This document shows positions 1 through 5,012 of a DNA stretch of 8,512 nucleotides, piece by piece. The stretch comes from Pseudomonadota bacterium. Lineage in GTDB: Bacteria > Pseudomonadota > Gammaproteobacteria > CAMYNG01. The notes beneath the pieces were generated by a model. The model saw only the letters and a list, made by a program, of their open reading frames with translations, did not search any database and was not told the origin of the DNA. Within the stretch, counting starts at the first letter, position 1, and every line of letters starts with the position of its first letter. Made by a program: the position numbers and the translations under genes. Where the stretch lies: assembly GCA_020347585.1 (NCBI GenBank), contig CP070733.1, positions 806,562 to 815,073 on the forward strand. The letters run 5' to 3'.

Positions 1-313
1 CGTCATCCACGTAGTGCACATGGATGGTGATGTCATCGGGCATTTGCTGCGCGGCAACAATACGCTCGGCAAGCCCCCGTAGATAGGCCTGGATTTCGCT
101 GACGGACCCCTCGGCAACAAATGCCGGCAGGCTGATGTTCCGCTCGACGCTAAAGGGAATGTGCCGCGCCAACACGTCGGCGAACATACTCAACACGTAA
201 ACAACGACAACCACCACCGCCAGCACCCCGCCGGTCAGCACCGCAAATTCCTTCAGCGGGTGGATGTCGGTAGTGTTGATGCCCTCGGGGATCTCGGGAT
301 TGGTATATTGCAG
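1..313 (-). CDS. M48-family zinc metallopeptidase, N-terminal part (runs off the left edge)
   Basis: Read on the minus strand, about 104 codons are open to the window edge. The protein begins QYTNPEIPEGINTTD, followed by HPLKEF, which matches the opening of bacterial M48 peptidases that sit next to YbjQ genes. A transmembrane segment rich in Val and Leu follows at about residues 22-42, and the visible part ends near ITIHVHYVDD. The HExxH zinc site lies beyond the window and is not seen. There is no ATG, GTG or TTG at the right place. A CTG at 313-311 sits 7 bases after an AGGGGG ribosome binding site and gives the N-terminus expected for the family, so I chose it. It lies 11 bases after the stop of the upstream YbjQ gene, so the three genes probably form one operon. 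Family identity is fairly sure; the start is inferred. Confidence 0.75.
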   Translation of the reverse strand, partial: MQYTNPEIPEGINTTDIHPLKEFAVLTGGVLAVVVVVVYVLSMFADVLARHIPFSVERNISLPAFVAEGSVSEIQAYLRGLAERIVAAQQMPDDITIHVHYVDD

Positions 314-324
314 CGCGCTACCCC

Positions 325-771
325 CTAGTGCGGAATGTACGCGGTGCCGTAGGCGAGCACCTCCACTGAGCCGATGCTGTTACGCCGGCCCTGGTAGATA
401 CTTGAGGTTTCGAGTTTAATATTGAACACCATATCGGCGCCAAGTTCCTTCGCCTGCGCTTTCATGCGCAGGATGGCCTCACGCCGTGCGCGGTCCACCA
501 GGCTCTCGTAAGACGTGACGCGCCCACCTACCAGGTTACGCAGACCCGCGACAAAGCGTTTGAAGTAATCCACCGAGACCACCACGCTGCCGCACACGAG
601 TGTGGCATCACAGGGGGTGCTCCTGATCGGCGGAATGCGAGAGGCAACAGCCGGTATTCGGCGCAGTTCGCTCTCGCGCTTGCGAATCGAGCGGTAGTGG
701 CGCTGTTCGGCGAAACGGCCGAAGCCGTAGCCAAGCGCGAGCAGGACGATCAGGACAATCAGATCGACCAT
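325..771 (-). CDS. Membrane-anchored YbjQ (UPF0145) family protein
   Basis: A 148-residue protein with two parts. Residues 3-19 form a hydrophobic segment (VDLIVLIVLLALGYGFG) followed by a basic stretch rich in Arg (about 20-40), as expected of an N-terminal membrane anchor with the rest in the cytoplasm. Residues about 50-147 are a YbjQ-type domain, with the typical VDYFKRFVAGLRNLVGGR helix, the SYESLVDRARREAILRM helix and the GADMVFNIKLETSS strand. YbjQ proteins are small oligomeric proteins, sometimes called heavy-metal-binding; their role is not settled. It starts at ATG 771-769, with a GGAG site that overlaps the end of the upstream YbjQ gene, 5 bases after that gene's stop. It ends 11 bases before the proposed start of the M48 peptidase. 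It is a paralogue of its upstream neighbour with an added anchor. Family assignment is secure, function is not. Confidence 0.85.
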   Translation of the reverse strand: MVDLIVLIVLLALGYGFGRFAEQRHYRSIRKRESELRRIPAVASRIPPIRSTPCDATLVCGSVVVSVDYFKRFVAGLRNLVGGRVTSYESLVDRARREAILRMKAQAKELGADMVFNIKLETSSIYQGRRNSIGSVEVLAYGTAYIPH

Positions 772-776
772 GTTGC

Positions 777-1091
777 CTACTCCAGTACGACTGCAGACCC
801 ATACGCGAACAGTTCGGCAGCGCCGACTGCCACGCTCGACGTCGAGAATCGCACGTTGAGCACGGCGTTAGCGCCAACCGCCTTCGCCTGTTCCTTCATA
901 CGTTCAACCGCCTCCTCGCGCGACTCCTGCAGCAGTTCAGTGTAGCCCTTGAGTTCGCCGCCGAAAATGTTCTTGAACCCGGCCATGATATCGCGGCCCA
1001 CGTGCTTGGCGCGCACCGAGCTGCCCTGCACCAGCCCCATGTGCTTTGCAATGCGCTTGCCGGGTATGATTTCCAGGTTGGTGATCATCAT
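777..1091 (-). CDS. Soluble YbjQ (UPF0145) family protein
   Basis: A 104-residue protein that is almost only the YbjQ domain. Visible hallmarks are an N-terminal ITNLEIIPGK strand, AGFKNIFGGELKGYTELL, the EEAVERMKEQAKAVGANAV helix and strand, and a closing ELFAYGSAV. There is no signal peptide or membrane segment, so it should be cytoplasmic. The frame could open at a TTG at 1097, but a GGAGG ribosome binding site lies 9 bases before ATG 1091-1089 and only 4 before the TTG, so I chose the ATG; a second ATG follows directly. It is the first gene of a three-gene minus-strand operon with the membrane-anchored paralogue and the M48 peptidase. A FliA-like promoter candidate lies about 65 bases upstream. 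The family has no firmly known activity. Confidence 0.88.
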   Translation of the reverse strand: MMITNLEIIPGKRIAKHMGLVQGSSVRAKHVGRDIMAGFKNIFGGELKGYTELLQESREEAVERMKEQAKAVGANAVLNVRFSTSSVAVGAAELFAYGSAVVLE

Positions 1092-1152
1092 AGTCAAAAA
1101 CCTCCACTATCCTCGCCCGTACGGTTGCGAAACTCCACACACCCTCGAGGTT

Positions 1153-1180
1153 GATTCGGCACCCGGGCCCGGCGGCTTTA
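1153..1180 (-). promoter_or_regulatory. Weak FliA (sigma-28)-like promoter candidate for the YbjQ operon
   Basis: On the minus strand TAAAG (1180-1176) is followed by GCCGAATC (1160-1153). The FliA consensus known from enteric bacteria is TAAAGTTT, 11 bases, GCCGATAA. Here TAAAG and GCCGA are kept, but the second half of the -35 box differs and the spacing is one base too long. It is about 60 bases upstream of the first YbjQ start. Confidence 0.3.
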
Positions 1181-1303
1181 GCCAAATCCCGGCCGAAATG
1201 CATACAGGCCCCGTACGCGCGGCGCCACAGCGACGCCCGCACAGAGAGAAAATGTTTCAATTGGACTTGGCCGGTACTATCCGCCGAAGCCCGTCGCCGG
1301 CCG

Positions 1304-1353
1304 AAAAAACTTACTGTATGCGGCGTTGCCGCGGCGCCGCGGGATACGCCGCA
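1304..1353 (-). terminator. Probable intrinsic terminator of adk
   Basis: On the minus strand an 8-base-pair perfect stem (TGCGGCGT, 1353-1346, with ACGCCGCA, 1326-1319) encloses the 14-base palindrome CCGCGGCGCCGCGG. Nine bases later comes a run of six T (1309-1304). The gap between stem and T-run is longer than in a textbook terminator, so efficiency is uncertain. It lies about 40 bases after the adk stop. Confidence 0.45.
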
Positions 1354-1393
1354 CGATACGGCACAGCGCATCCCGGCACCGGGCAGCGGGGGC

Positions 1394-2041
1394 TCAGCTG
1401 CCGAGCCGCTCCTTGATGGCTGCGATCACGTCATCGCTCGATATGGCGCTCACACTCAGTAGCATGCCTTCCTTCTCGTAGAAATTGACCAGCGGTGCGG
1501 TCTTCTCGTTGTAAGTATCCAGACGCTTGCTAATCGCCTCTTCGGTCTCGTCGTCGCGCTGAATCACCGGGCTGCCGCACTTGTCGCACACCCCTTCCTG
1601 CTTCGGCGCCTTGGTTTTGACGTTGTAAATTTCCTGGCAATCCGAGTTGGAACAGGTACGGCGCGTGGTCAGCCGATCGAGGATCACGTCGCGTGGCACG
1701 TCGATATTTACCGCCACGTCTAACGTGATACTGAGTTCGCCCAGCATGTCTTTGAGCGCCTCAGCCTGCGGAATGGTGCGCGGGAAGCCGTCCAGCAAAA
1801 AGCCTTGCTCGCAATCAGGCTCCTGCAGGCGTTTCCCCATGATGCCCATGATCAACTCGTCGGGCACCAGGTCGCCGCGGTTCATATAGTCCTGGGCCTG
1901 CTTGCCAAGTTCTGTGCCAGCCTTGACGGCGCCGCGCAGAATGTCGCCCGTGGAGATCTGTACCGAACCATCCAGCGCCGTAAGCATCTTGGCGACGGTA
2001 CCCTTGCCCGCACCCGGGGCCCCTAACAAAATCAGCTTCAT
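1394..2041 (-). CDS. adk: Adenylate kinase, long zinc-lid type
   Basis: A 215-residue enzyme that interconverts ATP + AMP and two ADP in the cytoplasm. It has the full set of family signatures: P-loop GAPGAGKGT (8-16), AMP-site STGDILRGAV (30-39), DGFPRT (84-89) and the Arg pairs of the lid and core (RRTC, QRDDE, SKRLD). It is the long form with an inserted lid of about residues 122-160. The lid carries four cysteines, C130, C135, C152 and C155, that should bind a structural zinc. The first pair is spaced CX4C, where most zinc-lid enzymes have CX2C. I chose ATG 2041-2039, because a GAGGAATT ribosome binding site lies just upstream and the protein then starts with the usual MKLILLGAPG; a start 9 codons earlier is possible in frame but would bury that site. 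It appears to be transcribed alone. Confidence 0.97.
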   Translation of the reverse strand: MKLILLGAPGAGKGTVAKMLTALDGSVQISTGDILRGAVKAGTELGKQAQDYMNRGDLVPDELIMGIMGKRLQEPDCEQGFLLDGFPRTIPQAEALKDMLGELSITLDVAVNIDVPRDVILDRLTTRRTCSNSDCQEIYNVKTKAPKQEGVCDKCGSPVIQRDDETEEAISKRLDTYNEKTAPLVNFYEKEGMLLSVSAISSDDVIAAIKERLGS

Positions 2042-2166
2042 TGATAATTCCTCTTTATATCGCGACAAACAAAATCAATCGTCGGGCTCTGCCACCAGGC
2101 TTCCCGATCCGGCGCACACATCAGGCGCGCATTTTGCCGCCTCGCCCCATGCAAGATCAATATATA

Positions 2167-2196
2167 AATAGAGTCCGGCCGCCACGCCTATGCCAA
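2167..2196 (-). promoter_or_regulatory. Candidate sigma-70 promoter for adk
   Basis: On the minus strand TTGGCA (2196-2191) is followed after 18 bases by TCTATT (2172-2167), inside the AT-rich patch TCTATTTATATATTG that stands out from its GC-rich surroundings. The leader to the adk ATG would be about 120 bases. The match is modest. Confidence 0.3.
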
Positions 2197-2251
2197 GCAG
2201 TGCTCGAAGTGGCGGTGCTGTAGTGCGTTTATTCTGTTTGCTGCGAGTATG

Positions 2252-2953
2252 TTAGTTGGTTGTTGAGGGGGCACGTGGCGCGACTGACGCACCGGAGGCC
2301 AGTCGGCGACCCTGCCGACCTGTCGGATCAAAACTAATTACAGGAAATGGCGACGTATCGTCATACCGCGAGTCAAGCGGCATATACCACGTGCGCTTGG
2401 ATTCCCTGTAAGGCGAGAACAGCAAATCGAGTACCACGCAGGCTTCGCTGTGCGCAATGACCGAGTGCAGGTTGCGCGCGCCACGTGTAATTAGTGCGTG
2501 TTGGGCCGGTGCGAAGCGTTTCTGCCCCACCAGGCGCAACGCGGTGGTGCTTGCGCCACTATCCGTGGTGTCGGCCCGGCGAAACTCACGCACACCCATA
2601 ACTCCATCCACCACCAGCAGCACCCCGCAGGAACCCGGATGGTCGTGAATGGGAATGGGTTTGCCACGGTACACGGTCAAAACCCCGGCACACAGGGTCT
2701 CATCGCTAACCAGCTCGTCCCAATCCCAGCCCAAAGAGCTGGTGGCCCGTGCCCCGCTGGTGTCTCGGGTCAATGCACGTGCGAACAGCGCCTCGCGCAG
2801 CGAGCGGCAACGCGCGGTCGCCTTGGCATCGAGCGCCACACGTGACTCGAGAGCAGAGAGTGCTACGTCAAAAGCAACCCCAAGCACCCGCAAGAAACCG
2901 GCACTCGGCCGAATGCCGTGTGGTTCGAGGTTCGCACCTGTGTGTGTAAACAT
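2252..2953 (-). CDS. Thiol dioxygenase of the PCO/ADO (cysteine oxidase-like) cupin family
   Basis: A 233-residue protein whose middle and C-terminal parts fit the plant cysteine oxidase / 2-aminoethanethiol dioxygenase family, iron enzymes that add O2 to a thiol to give a sulfinic acid. The cupin motif KPIPIHDHPGSCG gives His103 and His105, and NLHSVIAHSEACVVLDLLFSPY gives His163; together these are the three-histidine iron site. The final LDLLFSPYRES stretch with a following Tyr is typical. No signal peptide is seen, so it should be cytoplasmic; the substrate (free cysteine, cysteamine or a protein N-terminal Cys) cannot be read from sequence. The frame stays open upstream to 3349, but that extension crosses a riboswitch, so I chose ATG 2953-2951, which has an AGGGTG site 7 bases before it. 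The 5' leader carries a c-di-GMP-I aptamer and a stem over this binding site. Residues after about 210 are low-complexity. Confidence 0.78.
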   Translation of the reverse strand: MFTHTGANLEPHGIRPSAGFLRVLGVAFDVALSALESRVALDAKATARCRSLREALFARALTRDTSGARATSSLGWDWDELVSDETLCAGVLTVYRGKPIPIHDHPGSCGVLLVVDGVMGVREFRRADTTDSGASTTALRLVGQKRFAPAQHALITRGARNLHSVIAHSEACVVLDLLFSPYRESKRTWYMPLDSRYDDTSPFPVISFDPTGRQGRRLASGASVAPRAPSTTN

Positions 2954-2959
2954 GTGATT

Positions 2960-3015
2960 CACCCTGCCTGCATGTACGAATGTCCGTGCAACAGGCATCT
3001 TTTGCACGCAGGGTG
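2960..3015 (-). promoter_or_regulatory. Ribosome-binding-site-sequestering stem before the thiol dioxygenase gene
   Basis: On the minus strand CACCCTGC (3015-3008) is perfectly complementary to GCAGGGTG (2967-2960), which contains the AGGGTG ribosome binding site of the gene starting at 2953. Inside, GTGCAA (3007-3002) pairs with TTGCAC (2991-2986). The nested structure would hide the binding site, as in translation-controlling riboswitch expression platforms. Pairing is read from sequence; the regulatory role is inferred. Confidence 0.55.
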
Positions 3016-3047
3016 TTCCGGTGTGCATCTTTGCCGGATGGAATACA

Positions 3048-3092
3048 CAAGGAACCCGCGAGCGACTGCATGTCGCTACGCGCGCTTCCTTG
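3048..3092 (-). promoter_or_regulatory. Strong hairpin just downstream of the riboswitch aptamer
   Basis: On the minus strand CAAGGAA (3092-3086) pairs with TTCCTTG (3054-3048), CGCG (3082-3079) with CGCG (3060-3057) and AGCGAC (3077-3072) with GTCGCT (3066-3061), around the loop ATGCA. That is about 17 base pairs starting 7 bases after the aptamer. No T-run follows, so it is not a textbook terminator. It may be part of the expression platform or a stabilising or pausing element. Confidence 0.5.
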
Positions 3093-3099
3093 ACGATGC

Positions 3100-3206
3100 C
3101 ATCTTCCGGCAGTCCCGCTGACATAGAGTCCGATGGGTTTCGGCTCCTTAGCCCGGTAACTTTGCGTCCTCGCTTTTCAGACGAGTTTGCCCTGAAGCAG
3201 AAGATG
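3100..3206 (-). promoter_or_regulatory. Cyclic-di-GMP-I (GEMM-I) riboswitch aptamer
   Basis: On the minus strand the sequence follows the Vibrio cholerae Vc2 aptamer segment by segment. AGGGCAAAC (3193-3185) opens the core. The P2 arm CTCG/CGAG then CT/AG is capped by a GAAA tetraloop (3178-3175). GGACGCAAAG (3169-3160) is identical to Vc2. The P3 arm has CTAAG (3151-3147) opposite TATG (3125-3122), which is the 11-nucleotide tetraloop receptor, with stem GAGCCGA/TCGGaCTC between them. AGCGGGACTGCCG (3119-3107) closes the core. P1 can form from CTTC..GGCA with TGCC..GAAG, or CATCTTC (3206-3200) with GAAGATG (3106-3100). By this alignment the guanine-contacting G20 is G3191 and the intercalating A47 is A3163, so the ligand should be c-di-GMP. 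It lies in the leader of the thiol dioxygenase gene. Confidence 0.9.
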
Positions 3207-3221
3207 CCAGCGACCCCGTGA

Positions 3222-3264
3222 ACTCTCTCCGACGGAGAGTGCCATGGAGTCAGCCTGCACTCTC
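3222..3264 (-). repeat. Overlapping inverted repeats between promoter and aptamer
   Basis: On the minus strand GAGAGTGC (3264-3257) is the exact reverse complement of GCACTCTC (3242-3235). The same ACTCTC (3240-3235) is also complementary to GAGAGT (3227-3222). The middle element can therefore pair with either flank. It could be an alternative RNA hairpin at the 5' end of the leader, or an operator spaced by about two helical turns. Confidence 0.45.
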
Positions 3265-3266
3265 GT

Positions 3267-3293
3267 GTAGCGTCGCCTCCCGGAAGAACTTTA
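3267..3293 (-). promoter_or_regulatory. FliA (sigma-28)-like promoter of the riboswitch leader
   Basis: On the minus strand TAAAGTTC (3293-3286) is followed after exactly 11 bases by GACGCTAC (3274-3267). The consensus is TAAAGTTT, 11 bases, GCCGATAA: 7 of 8 match in the -35 box and 5 of 8 in the -10 box, at the correct spacing. Transcription would begin near 3260, giving a leader of about 305 bases that contains the whole c-di-GMP aptamer. A motility promoter with a c-di-GMP riboswitch is a sensible pairing. Confidence 0.55.
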
Positions 3294-3303
3294 GCGTAGG
3301 CGA

Positions 3304-3316
3304 GAATCAATGATTC
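3304..3316. repeat. 13-base palindrome upstream of the FliA-like promoter
   Basis: GAATCA A TGATTC is a perfect palindrome about one central base. It ends 11 bases before the -35 box of the FliA-like promoter and after the stop of the DNA-J-related gene. It is a possible binding site for a dimeric regulator; no specific regulator can be named. Confidence 0.35.
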
Positions 3317-3351
3317 GCTGGCGCTTGACGCTGTTTTTTTGCCCGGCACGG

Positions 3352-3936
3352 TCAGGGGCGCTTCAGCAATATGGCGACGGCGGCGTTGATCGCCTGCAGG
3401 CGCTCGGCGTCGCCGCCACGATCCGGGTGGTGCTCCATCGCCAGACGCCGCCAGGCTTCCTTGATGGCCTCATCCTCAATCGGGTCCTGCAGATCGAGTT
3501 CAGCGAGCGCGCCGGCCCGCCGGTCCTGGCGCTGTAGACGTGCCTGGAACGAGGCAATAAGCCGATTGACATCTTCTGCGCTGGTCGTCTCGAGATTTGC
3601 CATATCGAGATAGTATTCACGCAACCCGTCGGGGGTTCCCAGAGCACGTTCGCCGGCCGTATACGGCAAGCGGCGGATCTTCAGCGGGTTTATCTCAAGG
3701 TGCGCCTCATGCGCTTGCCACCACCGGTCGCGCAAACGGTACAACGCGTGAAAAACCAGAAAGTGGCTCCGGAAAAGCTCATGAGGGAGAACGCGCGGAC
3801 CTGACGGCACTTCGAGCTGACCGGCGCTGCGCAACACACGGATTAGTTCATATTCGCTGATCCCCGCGGGATGCCGGTGCAGCACCTGCGCAATAGCGTC
3901 GAGCAGTGCACCGCTATCGCGCGTTGCACTACTCAC
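3352..3936 (-). CDS. DNA-J-related co-chaperone with C-terminal J domain
   Basis: A 194-residue protein with an N-terminal DNA-J-related domain (about 9-130) and a short C-terminal J domain (about 148-194). The first part shows the family pattern: LLDAIAQVLHRHPAGISEYELI, then LFRSHFLVFHALYRL, then INPLKIRRLPY. The J domain carries the HPD tripeptide at residues 170-172 (MEHHPDRGG), which in J proteins stimulates the ATPase of DnaK, so it is expected to be a cytoplasmic Hsp70 partner. The domain ends soon after helix III. The frame opens further upstream at 3990, but GTG 3936-3934 overlaps the TGA of the upstream kinase-like gene as GTGA and has GGAG just before it, so I chose it. This implies translational coupling and suggests that the kinase-like protein may be a client. 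Family call is secure; the client is inferred. Confidence 0.85.
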   Translation of the reverse strand: MSSATRDSGALLDAIAQVLHRHPAGISEYELIRVLRSAGQLEVPSGPRVLPHELFRSHFLVFHALYRLRDRWWQAHEAHLEINPLKIRRLPYTAGERALGTPDGLREYYLDMANLETTSAEDVNRLIASFQARLQRQDRRAGALAELDLQDPIEDEAIKEAWRRLAMEHHPDRGGDAERLQAINAAVAILLKRP

Positions 3937-4895
3937 CCCGACTCCGGCTCGCGCAGGCGACCGAGCAGTTCGTGAATCGTCGGTGTACAAATCACACCCA
4001 TGACATGCTCCATCTCGCCGCCCGGCACTACCATGGTGTTGGGGCGCGACATGAAAGAGTTGTGGATGCGTCGCAAAAAGTATGGCAGGTCAAAGCGCTC
4101 CGGCTCACGGAAACGGATCACCAACATGCTCTCGTCCAGCGTCGGCACCTCACGTGCGATAAACGGATTGGAGGTATCCACCAGCGGGACGCGCTGGAAA
4201 TTGATATCGGTGAGTGAGAACTGCGGCGTTATGTACCGAAGGTAGTCGGGCAGGCGCTGCATGATGGTGTTGGTCACGGCTTCCGCCGAGTACCCCTTGA
4301 CGGCGTGGTCGCTATGGATCTTCTGAATCCACTCGAGATTGACACTGGGCGCTATGCCGATTAGAAGATCCACCCACTGCGCCACATCCACACCGATATC
4401 GCGGCGGCGCTTGAGGCGCTGGCGCTCGCGCACTACGATAGGGTTGTGGGACGGTGACATGGGCCGGCGCGTCCAGGTCTGTTCGATGCAGCCACCATGC
4501 ATCCCCTCATAAAACAGCAGGTCGCTTTCGGCGGGAATCTCCGTCCACGTAGTAAAGGTACCCACCGGCTGGTCAAAAAGAACGGCGTCTTCCTCGCTGT
4601 CGATGTACTGGCGATACAAGCCTGTGCCAGTACGCGAATACTCGCGAAACAGCGCTTCGAGGCGATCGAACAGATTGAGTTCAGGCCCGAACTCGCTGAT
4701 GCGCGCACCGTTGGTACTGGCGCCGTGCATCAGCCGCCGCGTTTGCACGCTATTGTAGCGGCGAAACGCGCTGCCCTCCACGAAGGCGGCGTTGATTCCC
4801 TCCTGCACGAATACGCGTTCGAACACGCGCCGTACCGTCGTGGTACCCGCGCCCGAGGAACCCGTAACTGCTACAACAGGATGTTTTGCCGACAC
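3933..4895 (-). CDS. Phosphoribulokinase homologue with altered active site
   Basis: A 320-residue protein clearly homologous to proteobacterial class I phosphoribulokinase, which phosphorylates ribulose 5-phosphate in the Calvin cycle. It has the P-loop GSSGAGTT (12-19), LLFYEGMHGG with Glu130, NLEWIQKIHSD (186-196), TPQFSLTDINFQRVP and the DTSNPFIA and FMSRPNTMVVPGG blocks. Against the Rhodobacter sphaeroides enzyme, which aligns without gaps over the first 50 residues, the catalytic base Asp42 is Ser42, His45 is Arg and Arg49 is Ser. Further on, Arg168, Arg173 and Arg186 correspond to Ser195, Lys200 and Gln213. Asp169 is kept (Asp196). About 28 extra residues, rich in Arg, lie at 136-168. 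The start is GTG 4895; a stop codon lies two codons upstream in frame. It may be a kinase with another substrate or a non-catalytic paralogue. The gene is coupled to the DNA-J-related gene and follows the PDC sensor gene by 117 bases. Confidence 0.88.
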   Translation of the reverse strand: MSAKHPVVAVTGSSGAGTTTVRRVFERVFVQEGINAAFVEGSAFRRYNSVQTRRLMHGASTNGARISEFGPELNLFDRLEALFREYSRTGTGLYRQYIDSEEDAVLFDQPVGTFTTWTEIPAESDLLFYEGMHGGCIEQTWTRRPMSPSHNPIVVRERQRLKRRRDIGVDVAQWVDLLIGIAPSVNLEWIQKIHSDHAVKGYSAEAVTNTIMQRLPDYLRYITPQFSLTDINFQRVPLVDTSNPFIAREVPTLDESMLVIRFREPERFDLPYFLRRIHNSFMSRPNTMVVPGGEMEHVMGVICTPTIHELLGRLREPESG

Positions 4896-5012
4896 TCTCT
4901 AGTCTGCCATCTATCAGGAAAAACTCGCCACCGTCCCGCAATTTACCGCGCCGAGGATGCTCAAATCCAGCACCGCGCGAAAAAACGCCTGGAGAGAGCG
5001 CGAACCGCCGCC

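Larger units (their letters stand above)
1092..1393. other. Intergenic region between adk and the YbjQ operon
   Basis: This 302-base gap holds the probable terminator of adk at its right end and the leader and promoter of the YbjQ operon at its left. It contains several GC-rich palindromes (for example CCGCGGCGCCGCGG and CCGGGCCCGG). I find no convincing small gene: open frames crossing it lack family signatures and ribosome binding sites, and look like shadows. Confidence 0.6.

Noticed and set aside
949..1462. Plus-strand open frames of 100-155 residues across the YbjQ and adk region.
   Set aside because: They are antisense to well-supported genes or cover the terminator palindromes, with no ribosome binding site or recognisable motif.
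3333..3340. Run of T on the plus strand as a terminator.
   Set aside because: No plus-strand gene ends here and no stable stem precedes it; on the minus strand it is an A-run.
2954..3349. N-terminal extension of the thiol dioxygenase frame (365 residues in all).
   Set aside because: The extension is Ser/Arg/Cys-rich without family similarity, and it covers the FliA-like promoter and the c-di-GMP aptamer. The ATG at 2953 has a ribosome binding site and leaves the cupin domain intact.
3933..4895. Calling this gene prk as evidence for a working Calvin cycle.
   Set aside because: The catalytic base and several substrate residues are replaced, and no RuBisCO or other Calvin gene is in the window.
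4919..4955. Possible terminator between the PDC gene and the PRK homologue (CTCG/CGAG stem then TTTTT on the minus strand).
   Set aside because: Only four outer pairs are convincing and the interior does not pair, so it is too weak to call. A further TTTTTT at about 4984-4979 also lacks a stable stem.
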